Position numbers and translations under genes: made by a program. A model generated the notes under the pieces. The model did not search any database, was not told the DNA's origin, and worked only from the letters and a program-made list of their open reading frames with translations. From NCBI GenBank assembly GCA_013180625.2, contig SNVD02004417.1, positions 1-64,000 of the forward strand: a stretch of DNA of 64,000 nt, in the 5' to 3' direction. Origin of the DNA: Boswellia sacra. Lineage: Eukaryota; Streptophyta; Magnoliopsida; Sapindales; Burseraceae. This document shows, one piece after another, positions 1-10,334 of this stretch (the stretch's first letter is position 1; each line of letters starts with the position of its first letter).

Positions 1-2
1 TA

Positions 3-616
3 TGCGTATTTTGTGGATCGCAATTTTGTAAAGATGGAGATTTTACAACATCAGCTCTTGATCTTGGGAGGACATTAGCTGCGAGGGGTATTCATTTGAT
101 TTAGGGAGGGGGTAGTCTTGGGCTAATGGGGTGTGTGTCAACAGCTGCATCCCTAGGAGGGAGCAAAGTTCTCGGCATTATCCCTAAACCATTCGCTGTA
201 CGAGATATCGTAGGCAACACAATCGGGGAAGAGTTACAGGTCTCTAGTATGCATGAGCGTATTGCACATATGGTTGTTAAGTCCAATGCATTTATAGCTT
301 TGCCGGGTGGTTATGGTACATTAGAGGAGATATTTCAATCACCTCTTGGGCACAGCTAAACATCCATCAGAAACCCATTGGTTTGTTAAATGTTCATAAT
401 TTTTTTGATGGTTTGTTGTCCTTTCTTGATCAAGCTGTAGAAAAAAATTTCATCTCACCGTCAGCAAGGAAAATGCTGTTTACAGCTTCAACTGCAGGAG
501 AGTTAATTGACAAACTACAAGAATTCGTCTATTCACCTGATCCAACAATATCTCGGATAAATTGGTTTGGAGAAGGCGATAAGAGGCGTAAACTGGATTT
601 AACGCTCCATCTGTAA
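3..616 (+). pseudogene. LOG-family cytokinin riboside 5'-monophosphate phosphoribohydrolase, intronless pseudogene
   Basis: LOG enzymes release active cytokinin bases from cytokinin riboside monophosphates. Reading from base 3, the frame opens with the N-terminal CVFCGS motif, continues through GGGSLGLMG (about 105-131), and holds the family signature PGGYGTLEE near 301-330. The C-terminal part ends at a TAA at 614-616. It is broken twice. A TAG at 102-104 replaces the residue just before GGG, where the family usually has Tyr. About one base is missing near 338, so the second half (ITSWAQLNIHQKP onward) lies one frame over. Plant LOG genes normally have several introns; none is present here, which means this copy passed through RNA. 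The first residues lie at the window edge, so the true start is outside. The C-terminal tail (SPDPTISRINWFGEG) does not let me choose a LOG subtype. It sits upstream of an Athila 3' end in the same orientation. Confidence 0.88.
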
Positions 617-1450
617 TCTCTATCTGCTGGTTTGCTTCATTTTCATTTACTTTCTCTTTATTGTGTTTATTTGAGTTTTTTTTTATGTCATTTCTTTTGA
701 GTTTTTTGTCAGGTTGTTTCTTTCACTGCAGGTAATATTTTCTAATCTTTGCTTTTAGAGTGGTGGCTTAAAAAGTTTAAGTTCTCTTGAAACGCATTCT
801 GGATCCCTTCAATCCATAATGGCTGAATAAGGAGGCTAACTTCTAAACTTTTTAGACCCATTCTAACTGACTTGTTTTTTGTTTGCTGACTTGTTGGACT
901 TTGTTATTTTATGAGTGAGTTTAGTTTTGCGTAATTTAGAGTTGTTATGTGTTTTTGTCTTTATCAGTTTCGATTCAAAAAAAACAATTGTGGAAAAACC
1001 TGAGAATAGCAGAATATGGGGTTTTCTTAACTCTTGAAACACATTCTCTCTAAATAAATCTGTAGTTTGTTTATTTATGTTGTTTGAAGTGTCTTGTTTC
1101 TTGTTTTGTTCTTCATAATAAAGGTATATAGGCTGGAAACCTTAAGTCTGCGGCTACTGGTCCTAAGGATTGTTGAAATATACAATCTTGACTCAGGTGT
1201 AACAATGCCACGTACCTCTTTTCTTGCATTTTATGGGTCGATGATAAGATAATGATTGAATTAAGAATAACTCTTGGAAAATGATAAATGATGCATGGAT
1301 CTGTGTGCTTGAAATGTTTATTGGTTTTCGGTTTGCTTTTGATTCCTTGCGCAACATTGAGCACTGAGCTATTATCACTGAGTTATTTGTTCACTTAGAG
1401 AAAGGTTATGTAATTTAAATGTTTCTTCAGATTTCAATGAATTCTAGAAC
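617..1450. other. Spacer between LOG copy and Athila 3' region
   Basis: About 830 bases of T-rich DNA without a convincing coding frame. It could be the 3' untranslated part of the LOG-derived transcript or non-coding retrotransposon DNA. It has no visible counterpart in the second Athila-like copy at 8398-9480, so its origin is unresolved. Confidence 0.4.
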
Positions 1451-2586
1451 TTTTTTGATGGTCACTCGAGGCGAAATCCTAGGCTGTGCAACATTGGGGA
1501 AATGATTTAGGCCATCTTTGGACCGTTTGAGCCTTAATGGCCAACCTTGACTGAAATTGATCCTAGTTACCCCTTTGAGCCTCTGTAAGCCTTTTTCTTT
1601 GTTAACTCACTAAAAGATTTCCTAACCTCAAATGAATTTGTTCCAAACAGTTTATCCCTTACCTACGAGCATGTAGATCATTCGCAATTAAATTTTGAGC
1701 TATGTTCTGGTTTGGGAAGTTAGAGGAGGTTGGGATGTGTCATGAGCAATGCAACTGAGTTCCATTGTGTTTGAAAAAAAAAAGAAAAAAAGAAAAAAAA
1801 ACCAATCTGTACTTATCGTCCACGTACTTACACATTGAAGACAATGTGTTGTTTAAGTGTGGGGGAGGAAAGTGTAAAAAAAAAAAAAGAAAAAAAAGAA
1901 CAAAGAAGAAGAATAAAAGATCTATACCCTTAAGTGTTCTTAAAAAGAATGAAACAACAAAGTGTGAGGGTATAGTTTCTTTTGTTTTCTGCAAAAAAAA
2001 AAAAAAAAAAAGATTGAGTGTTCTAAATAAGTTTGGGGGAGTAACCTGGTGAATTGAAATGAAGTTGTGTTATAGGTTTGAGCTCTACATAGTCTTGAAT
2101 GATTTATGTGTTTGTGGGTGATTTGAGCCAAATTATTATCCTTTATCATACCTTCACCCAAGCCAAACGTTACAAGCTTAATAAAGTCCTACTTGATCCT
2201 TGGTGTTGTGCATGTCTACATTAGTGGAGAGTGACTTGAAAAGCAGGCCTATGGAGTTCATTTATACACACATCTTCAATATTAAATATGATTCATTTTT
2301 ATGCATAAACTCATCCGGGTTACAAGTGATTAGGTGAGAATGGCTCTACACACACACACTTGAGGAATTGAAGTGAAGCGAAACTAATCTTTGAGATAAA
2401 ATTCTTGATCAAGTGCATTATTTTGAAGTTTTCCTTGGGTTATAATTAAGTACAATCTTTGAGGCCTATTTGCAAGATGAAAACATTTGTGTGTTTTAAT
2501 TTTTTTTTGATTCTGTTTAGGTTTAGTTTTATTTTCATATTGTCGTAGTTGCTCGAGGACTAGCAAAGTCTAAGTGTGGGGGAATT
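1451..2586 (+). mobile_element. Athila-like Ty3/gypsy element, 3' non-coding region and polypurine tract
   Basis: This is the stretch between the coding part and the 3' LTR of an Athila-like element. It shares blocks, in order, with 8690-9480: CACTCGAGGCGAAATCCTA, a GATTTAGGC...GAGC block, and GATTACAAGCTT/GTTACAAGCTT followed by an AATAAAGTCC-like block. It holds A-rich runs (about 1769-1800, 1877-1920, 1992-2012) that give spurious lysine-rich frames. It ends in the purine-rich TAAGTGTGGGGGAATT just before the LTR, the usual position and form of a plus-strand primer. No protein is encoded. Confidence 0.7.
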
Positions 2587-4011
2587 TGATAAGTGTCTAT
2601 TTATATATCATTTTCATATCAATTCGTCCATGTTTCTTTGCTATATTCCTTGGTATTTTTATGTTTTTGTGTGGTTTTGATGTTTGTAGGAGTTTTGGAG
2701 CAACTTGCACAAAAATGGAGTAAAACCCTTCATTTTCACCTCTGCTAGTCAACCATCTTCTCGGATTTAATTGTATTGATATACAATGAACCCGATGACA
2801 TATCATATACCGTTGAAAAGCTCTCGAAGTCTACTTTTCTGGAGAAATTTACGGTTTATGAATCCATTCAGTGTACCGAAAGTTGTAATCAAAACAGTGT
2901 GAGAAGTGTAGAAATGTAATTCCACAATCACTGTAGCATGTATAATACGGGACACTGTAGCACGTTACTGTAGCAGAGTATTTAAACACATTTTAGGGTT
3001 TTATTTTCATAACTTGAAGAGGGGAAAACGTGGGAGGAGGCTGCATTTCTGGATTTCTCTCATCCCTTGGAGTTCTTGAAGGAGAAAGAAGATTTTGAAA
3101 GAGGAGGAACTACAATTCCCAGAAGATTCATCTACAAAGAAGATTTTCAAAGAATTTGCTAAGTTCTTTCTTTCCTTTTCAATTCTGGAATTTCTCTGTA
3201 TTGTATTTGTTATTCTGATTGAATATGTGTAACTAAATCTGAATTGGTTGAGGGTGATTTCAAAGCCCTTGATATGGATTTTGTGAGTTGATTGTGTAAG
3301 AAATTGTTATCCAATTCTCTAATTGAAGTTGCTTGTATTTTCCCATATCTAATGCTTATGATTGCTTACTGATTGTATTTGGAATGGCCAACTGAATATA
3401 ATCTGTTGTTGTCTATTGCTAGATTAGAAATCTTGATCCGTAATTGTCATGAATTTCCAATCATTAGTAGCAAAATTGTGATCAGAGATTGCAATTGGAA
3501 AATACAACCTAGGTTAAATAATCTGAACTTGTGTGATTATTGCTTAGATCAACCTATCTTTCTCATCGTAATGCTTCCATTGAATTAAACTTAGAGAGCT
3601 TGTTCTAGGTTGTTTAATGGATAGAGATTAAATAAAGAGCTTGTTTTATTTAACAACAAAGTAAGGAAAGATTGGGATAACAGAGCTTGTTGTTATCTAC
3701 GGTTGATAACTTCAATGCTGTAATTGGATTACAATTCTATGTTAATTCACAAATTCATATCTTGTGGCAGAGAATGAACTCATTAACCAAGTGTCTCTCA
3801 TTGATTTTTCACTCCATTTAACTTTGCTTTGTGTTATTCTTCATTTGCTTTCGTATTAAGTTTAGTTAATCAATCAACAAAACCCCCCCTGTTTAGTTTA
3901 TTATTGCTGGAAAATAACAAATTCAATTAGAATCAATCCTCGTGGGAACGATATCTACTTATCACTTTATTACTTGTGCGACTAGTATACTTGCTAGTTT
4001 CAAACGCATCA
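2587..4011 (+). repeat. 3' LTR of the Athila-like element
   Basis: It starts TGATAAGTGTC directly after the polypurine tract and ends CGCATCA, giving TG...CA ends and a length of 1425 bases. The last 120 bases (ATCCTCGTGGGAACGATA, then ATTACTTGTGCGAC) are typical of plant Athila/Tat LTR ends. A CTGTAGCA-type motif occurs three times at about 2930-2975, just upstream of a TATTTAAAC TATA-like box near 2980. The 5' LTR is not in the window, so a target duplication cannot be checked. Confidence 0.72.
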
Positions 4012-5297
4012 AGGAACCTAAAGAAAAAGAGCCCAAGGAGATTATTGAGAGGATGGGGGACGAGCCCATTCCTTTAGTAGTTAGGATTCACACCAAGAAG
4101 GGTGGATGGACTAATATTGTAGTGAAGGGAGTCAAGCGAAGCTTAGAACTAATTTATTAGAAAAAGAGGAGCCACAATAAGAGGAAGAAAAAGAAGTGAC
4201 ATTTGCTAAAGGGAAGTCCACACCATAGAGTGCCTTTGCCAAGAAGTGGATGGCTAGAAAAGGGGCTAGAAAAGGCCCACCATCTAGAAGACTCAAGGTG
4301 AAAAAGGGTAGTGAAGCTAAGAAAGGGAAACGAGATGGGAGTGTTGTGAGAAGAGAGAATTTGCCTAAAAGGTGTAAGGAAGTGAGAGTTATGGGGATTT
4401 GGGATGATATCCCTAAAGTCAAGACCCTTTCAAACTTTTTGGCTGACTTTAGTAGCGATGAAGAAAAAGAAGGGAGAGTTGAGGAAACACATGAAGGAGA
4501 AACACTCAGAGGTGAGAAAGAGAATGTCCAAGGAGTGACAAGGACTGGTGGATTTTACCATGAAAAAGAAAAGGAGAAACCAGTTGAGAAGATAGTGGAG
4601 AAGGGCAAAGAAGTTGCCAAAGAGGAAGAAACGAAAGAAGAAGAGGATCTAGTGATCAAGCAACTTAAGAAGACTCAAGCAAATGCTAGCATTTGGGATT
4701 TGCTTATATCATCCAAAAAGCATAGAGAAGCCATGGCAAAAGCTTTGGTTAAGGTAGAGATATCAATGGCTACTACTGCTAGTGAAATGTTGACCGCCAT
4801 GACTGGGAGAGCACCCAAGGGGCTAAAAGAGAGGGGTAAAATCACCTTCACTGATAAAGATCTAACTTTCGAACGGGGGAATTATAATAAGCCATTATTC
4901 ATCTCCGTCAAAATTGGTAGGAAGACATCTCCTTGCATCATGGTGGATAATGTTGTGCTAATGAAGATGAACTTGTGCCTTGTGAGATGGTGATCAAGGC
5001 TTACGATGACTCAAAGAGGAGTGCTATTGGGATTTTCAAAGCCTTAACGAAGACTGGGCCAATTGAAGTCATGACAGAATTCATAGTTCTTGACATTCCA
5101 GTCATATTTGCTACCTTGTTGGGACAAGCATGGTTCCATCCGCTTGGTAGAGTTTCTTCCACCCTACATCAAAAGATTCGATTCAACATGAATGGGGGAG
5201 ATTGTAACCATTCATGCAGTCTCAATGACCAGCTACATTAAGTGTGAAGGTTGGAGAAATTCCTTACATGGGTGGCTTTCAAGTAGCCATGATTGAC
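4012..5297 (+). pseudogene. Tat-type Ty3/gypsy gag-linker and protease fragment
   Basis: The translated pieces match, block for block, the minus-strand region 33470-32100 of element E1. They comprise a basic linker (ARKGARKGPPSRRLKVKKG), an acidic Glu/Lys stretch, the SIWDLL(I/M)SSKKHR motif, ITFTDKDL, then the protease with FVLDIPV-like and LLGQAWFHPLG motifs. The protease active-site loop is damaged: where E1 has a D-x-x-S-A-I-N-I segment, this copy has lost about 45 bases around 4945-4965. A frameshift follows near 4975-4993. The fragment starts exactly at the end of the Athila LTR and stops near 5297, where minus-strand leader sequence of another Tat element begins. It is a relic, not an expressed gene. 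Confidence 0.8.
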
Positions 5298-5752
5298 AAA
5301 GTTAACCCATACTGTTCTTATGGGTGATTTAACCTATGGCATTCGTTCATGGTTTCATAAGTTCATGTCGATGTTATTCTAGTCATGGGAATTTATATTT
5401 TTGTAGACATGCATTTCAACATGGGTTTTAGATGTTCATCATATTGGAAATTTCTAGAGTCGTCTATATGGGCTTGAGCCTTAAAGGTCCAATAGTCTGG
5501 GCTCCTTCGAGCGAGAGATGTCCCTTTGAGCCAAGCTATTTTTATACCAATTCAATGGCATGTGCTCAAAGGTGGTGACGCCAACATGAGTCATCTAGGG
5601 GTCGGATGGAGCCAAAGACTTCTCATGCCAATACCACATGACTAGTTCAGGCAGTTCGTGCTCATTGTGTGCAAAAGTGTTATGATGTAAAGACTCATTA
5701 TACCAACATGAGGCATTAGAATTTGATATCCCATCAGAATCAACTTCTCTTA
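5298..5752 (-). other. 5' leader of Tat element A, truncated
   Basis: Non-coding sequence nearly collinear with 35135-35582, the leader of E1. Shared blocks include GACATGCATTTCAACATGGG, CTCCTTCGAGCGAGAGATG and GGAGCCAAAGACTTCTCATG. It belongs to the minus-strand element whose LTR is at 5772-7722. It is cut at about 5298, where plus-strand protease sequence is joined head-on. Confidence 0.65.
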
Positions 5753-5770
5753 TTCCCAATAGAGTCGCCA
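5753..5770 (-). promoter_or_regulatory. Primer binding site of Tat element A
   Basis: On the minus strand, two bases after the LTR end, the sequence reads TGGCGACTCTATTGGGAA. This is the form of primer site I associate with tRNA-Arg in Tat/Ogre-type elements. The matching site in E1 is at 35583-35600, with a few changes. Confidence 0.65.
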
Positions 5771-5771
5771 C

Positions 5772-7722
5772 TATGAATGGAGCTTTTATCATGCTAGAGT
5801 GTTTGTGACCATGACACTATGTCAAAGCCTCTTTTGAGACTCAAGGGAACATAAATGAGCCATGAGCACGTCTAAAGAAATAGAGTCACCACCCAAGTCT
5901 TCGATTGGGAATGAATAGGGGTAATCTGATCCCTCACTTTAGGACCTAAACTACTCTTATCCCTTCAAAGATGGGTTTAGGAAGTTAGATACGAGCCACT
6001 TGTCTCGCCCAGATCAAAATATGACCTCTATTAAGGTATATCAAATTAGAATAGCTCATGCTATTACATAGTCGCTATTACATAGTCTACTTAAGTTCTT
6101 GATTTTATGCACACATTCCATTTAATCTATATTAGACATGTGAGGTGATTATTCAATCAAATAACAGTTGTATATCATCTATAGAAAGAAGAGGGAGAAT
6201 AAAGTTGCATTTCCATCAAACATGGGAGAAAGGGAAGAGGATTACATTTTTCTTCAACAATAAAATAAATTTTATAAAATATACATTCATCCACAATACA
6301 TATTCAAATATTAAACACAAATGGTCTATTCGAGACCTAATAGATGATGAATTCCTCATCACCATATATGAGTCTATTCAACATCTATCAAATCTCTACA
6401 ATTATATTCTTACTTTCAATTGGGCATTTATTCTAAGTAATGGTTTCTTACCATCAATGTGAGTCTACCATCACTTTGTAGGAATCATACAACAACACTT
6501 CTAACATGATATATTCATAAAATATTCAGACATTCAAAAATCAAATTGAGCCATAATCTAGTATCATGGCATTCTAGCCTTGATTTGATAATTCTATCAT
6601 GTTATTCTACCTATTGTTATTCTAGCATAATTCATATCAATTCATATTATCATGGCATTTCTAGCCTAAACATGGTTATCATGGCATATTCTATCCTAAT
6701 CGTGGCATTTCTAGCCTAATTCAAACAATTGAAATCAAACAAGGTCTTCAAGCCTAATCCAAGCATTCAAGGGCAATATGATAATTCTTACCTATTCTAT
6801 GCCATTTCTTAGCATATATCAAAGCAATTATAAGTTCTACTATTATGATTCTAATCATGTGCTCCTCAGCATGATTCTAAGCATTCGCAAAGAAAATAAA
6901 CTCTTAAACATGTTTCTAATAAAGAAAGGAGAGAAGACTTACCTCGACACTCTTATCGATCTCGCAAAACAAATAGGGGTTGGAACAATTCATAATAACC
7001 CATAAACATGCTTCTTAGCAAAAAAAAAAAAAAAAAACCTAAACATGCTTATTCTAAGCATAAATAAACATAAACATGCTTAATTCTAAGCAAGAAAATT
7101 AAAGAAGAAAATAGGAGGGAGAGGAGAGAACTACTCTTAGGATGTATCCTTTCCGGGTTTAGAGCAATATAAAACGCCGAAAAAATATTATTCTAGAAAG
7201 GACTCCTTCGAATTCTCACAAGTGTGTCCTAGAGAGAGAGAGAGGATTTTTGGATGTTTATGTGTGTTACAAAGTGAGGAGGAGGGTGTTTATATAAGAG
7301 AAGTTGAAAGTGAAAAGGAAGTTGAGCAAAAATGGAAGGTCCCAATCAAAGATTTCCATTTCCATTAACACAACAACCGGGCATGCACTCCGAACCTTTC
7401 TATTCTACAATTTTGTAGAGTAGTCCCTTCTGACCTTCATATGTTTGATTGTACATAATTTTTCAAATTCTACTCCGATTTGTGATCCATAAATTTCTAC
7501 GAAAACTAAATATTTGTAGCTTCGTAATGGTATATGACTTATCAACAGAATCATGCTAGATTAATTTCTGTGAATTGTTTAAGTCACTTGTCAATTTTTA
7601 AGTCCTTTCGTCAATTTCTTCTCACCCCTTTCCTCTTCAGCTTCCAATGGCATTTTGGTCACTTTTTTCGCTCGACATTCATCTTCATTTCATCATTGAG
7701 CCTAAAAAATTCAATGTCTACA
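5772..7722 (-). repeat. LTR A of a Tat element
   Basis: About 1.95 kb, homologous along its whole length to 10335-12290, 35602-37580 and 44478-47181. In the minus direction it starts TGTAGACATTGAATTTTTTAG and ends next to the primer site. A TATATAAA box lies near 7289-7296 with the presumed transcript start shortly after. U5 contains AG/GTAAGT (6936-6946), conserved in the other three LTRs. The interior holds repeats of an ATCATGGCATTCTAGCCT-type motif (about 6560-6740). Only its leader remains beside it; no body of this element is present. Confidence 0.8.
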
Positions 7723-7744
7723 TTGTACAAGACCCATGGCCAGC

Positions 7745-8260
7745 TAAGGGTGGCAATTCATGTCATGCGTACCAACCTATTTAATTATTCATGTCAAGAC
7801 ATAAAATATGGATTTGACACGGTTATTAAATGTGTCACCCACATGTTCTAATCATGTCATAGTTAGTTCACATAATTTACTTAATTCTTTAACCTAATTA
7901 TGCATAATATATCATATCCTATATATTTATATCAATTAAAATTATTTTTAGAATATAAATATTTGTTAGTATAAAAAAAATATTAAAATCATCATAATTT
8001 ACTATTATGTAAATTAATTTACTTTATAATGCAAAATTTTTCAATTTTATAATATATATGTTGTAAGTAGGTAAAAATTCATATCATTAAATGAGATTGC
8101 ATGTTAAAGATTGACAAGATATATTTAACTATTCATGTCATTAAACGGGTTGGCGTGCTGAACACCCTCAACACGAATTCAACCCATTTATTAATCATGT
8201 ATCGTGTTCGTTTTGTATTCGGGTCGTCTTCGTATGTTGTGACCCAAATTGCCACCCCTA
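7745..8260. mobile_element. hAT-type non-autonomous foldback element (copy 1)
   Basis: It begins TAAGGGTGGCAATT and ends AATTGCCACCCCTA, inverted ends shared with the elements at 37581-38531 and 45417-46160. The arms contain CGTGTC/GACACG-like words; the middle is AT-rich and non-coding. The flanking octamers (7737-7744 and 8261-8268) do not match well, so the target duplication has decayed or the ends are slightly misplaced. Superfamily is inferred from the better-preserved copy at 45417. Confidence 0.7.
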
Positions 8261-8261
8261 C

Positions 8262-8397
8262 AACAAGTCAACCATAAGCATCACGAATATTGTGATTTCA
8301 GTAACAAACTAGCCATATTACTAATAATTGCCACCGCCTTCGACATGAGATACAAGACCTGATCGACAATGGAAGAATTCCCGCCCTAGAGAAAGAA
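8262..8397 (+). pseudogene. Tat gag zinc-knuckle fragment
   Basis: A short remnant of the end of gag. The frame ending RHEIQDLIDNGRIP (about 8343-8382) matches the RHEIQDLI-type segment that follows the zinc knuckle in Tat gag; E1 has YHEIQDLINKG at about 33690-33725. Upstream, a YCDF motif and later Cys/His codons remain but are frameshifted. Nothing else of this element follows; Athila-like sequence starts at about 8398. Confidence 0.6.
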
Positions 8398-9480
8398 TAA
8401 TGATGTTTTGAAATGCTATTTTGATGTTTGAACTCAAAACATATGAGTTGTGTGTTCTTCTGATGATTGTTGATCAAATCAAGATACTCATTGGAAATAA
8501 ATCTTTGGTAATACATGAGATATTTGTTATTTGCATGCTTGACACTTTTTTCTTGATGAGTTTCATTCTTGATTTCTTCAACATTTGAGTACAATAGCCA
8601 TGAATATGGAACTATTTATCACTTAAATAAGCTTTATGCGAATAAAGCTTTGTGTTGAGATCTCATAAGACTTTAGAACCCACTCAATCACCACTCGAGG
8701 CGAAATCCTATGCTTCACAACATGAGGGAAGTGATTTAGGCATTCTCTGGATCGATTGAGCTTTTCAAGCCCACCTATGCTTACTTCATTGTCCCTAGTG
8801 TACCCATTGAGCCTAATCAAGCCTTTTCTTCTTCAAACTACAAAAATTATCCTAACGCTAAAAAAAATTTCCTACATAGTTCCCTTCACTCATAGCATAT
8901 GAATATTATAGAAACAAAAAGCATTGAGAGCCATGCTTTAACAAAAGGAATTTGATAAGTTTTCTGAAATTTTGAGCTCGAAGAAGAAAAAGAAAAAGAA
9001 AAAAGAAAAGAAAAGTATTGATCCCATTGCTTATAATGTTTAGTGGTGTAGCCACTCAAAATCAAAAGCAAAGCAAACGTGGTGGATGAAGACTTAAATT
9101 TTAGAGGTGTAGCCATTCAAAATTGAAACAAACATGGTGATGAAAATGAGTTGATGCTCTCAATTAATACCTAGAATGGTTGTATGACTATGAGGAAGTT
9201 AACCTTATAATTTCCTTATCATGCCTTGACCCAAGCTTGAGATTACAAGCTTGATAAAGACCTAATGATCCTTGATATTGTGGTGAGCCTACATTAATAG
9301 AGAGTAGTCTGAAAAGTGGGCTTATTTTAGTCCTTCTATCTTTAGAGATTGATCAGTAGTTTCTAGTTGCCTAAGGCTATCCAAGTCTTAACAAGTGAAG
9401 TATGATTGGCTATACACACTCATGAAGAATCTTGAGTGAAGCAATTATTCTGGCATTAGCATCGAAATTGTGAATAGTCA
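8398..9480 (+). mobile_element. Second Athila-like 3' non-coding region
   Basis: This is related to 1451-2586. It shares CACTCGAGGCGAAATCCTA (8693 onward), a GATTTAGGCATTCTCTGG block, an A/G-rich run (8980-9020), GATTACAAGCTTGATAAAG (about 9241-9260) and a CTACATTAATAGAGAG block. No coding frame is convincing. The LTR that should follow is not recognisable, so the element is truncated on the right. Confidence 0.55.
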
Positions 9481-10329
9481 CGATGTCAATGCATTAGCTT
9501 TGAGCTATCAAATTTGAGAAATCTTTGACGAATTCAAATGTGAATCAAATTGATGCATAACTCACATTTAGCATTCCAAGTTATTAAGGATATTAGGTGT
9601 GTTGAAAACAAGCTAAGAGGAAGAAAATCTGCCAACAGTTTCCATCATAGAAGCTAACCTTGCCACCAACAGTGAAGAAGCAAGATATATGGAAGAAGTT
9701 AGCCATTTCATTTAGCATGGATGTCTAAAAAGAAGCAAGAATAATGCCTTTAAAGTTAGATGAAGAAATTCCCTAAGATAGTACTAAATTCTCCATAAAG
9801 GCGGCAAAGAATTGCCTAATCATCTTGAGAAAAGAAAAGAAACAGGGGGTAAAGAATTGCCCTAACCATCTTGGAAATCATGGCAGATGGAATTGTCTCA
9901 ATCATCTCGAAGGAAGCATAAAAAATGGTGCTTAAAATAGGTAGACTGACTATTCGCTAGAAGATTCTTTTGAGCATTCTAAGATTCATTGCACGAGTTC
10001 GCTATACCAAAAGTCTCCCCTTGCTCACCACTGAGTAATCCTTAGTATCCTTTTATAAGAAGAACAAGCTGGCTTGAAGTCGATCCAAACCCTCAATGAT
10101 GGCCTAGCCCAAGAGGCATACACATTTAGCATAAGCATAGAGCATGCATACATAAAGCATAAATTATTTTCTTGCAGGAAGCATAATCCAAAACAAAGCA
10201 AAGTCTAGAAGTGATCGGGTTTTGTAGAGTCCCAATGCAGTATTTCATATTGAGGTTACTACAAAAGAAATGAGCTCAACACCTAGAGGAATAGAAACAG
10301 CACGATGTGCGAGTCGGTCTCAATGAGAC
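9481..10329. other. Unassigned sequence left of element E1
   Basis: No supportable gene. It contains loosely repeated GGCAAAGAATTGCC / GTAAAGAATTGCCC words (about 9800-9880), and AGCATA-type repeats near 10120-10160. It is probably transposon non-coding DNA, but I could not match it to anything else in the window. It is the left flank of E1; CTAAT at 10330-10334 is the expected position of the target duplication. Confidence 0.4.
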
Positions 10330-10334
10330 CTAAT

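Noticed and set aside
3..616. A functional LOG gene
   Set aside because: An in-frame TAG at 102-104 and a frameshift near 338 interrupt it, and it has no introns.
1765..2052. Lys-rich open frame
   Set aside because: It arises from A-rich runs in Athila non-coding sequence and has no protein-like composition or relatives.
5753..5770. tRNA gene
   Set aside because: Only an 18-base primer site complementary to a tRNA end; no cloverleaf is present. No tRNA gene was seen elsewhere.
5595..5792. 65-codon minus-strand frame across primer site and LTR end
   Set aside because: It spans non-coding leader, primer site and LTR, and is not conserved in E1.
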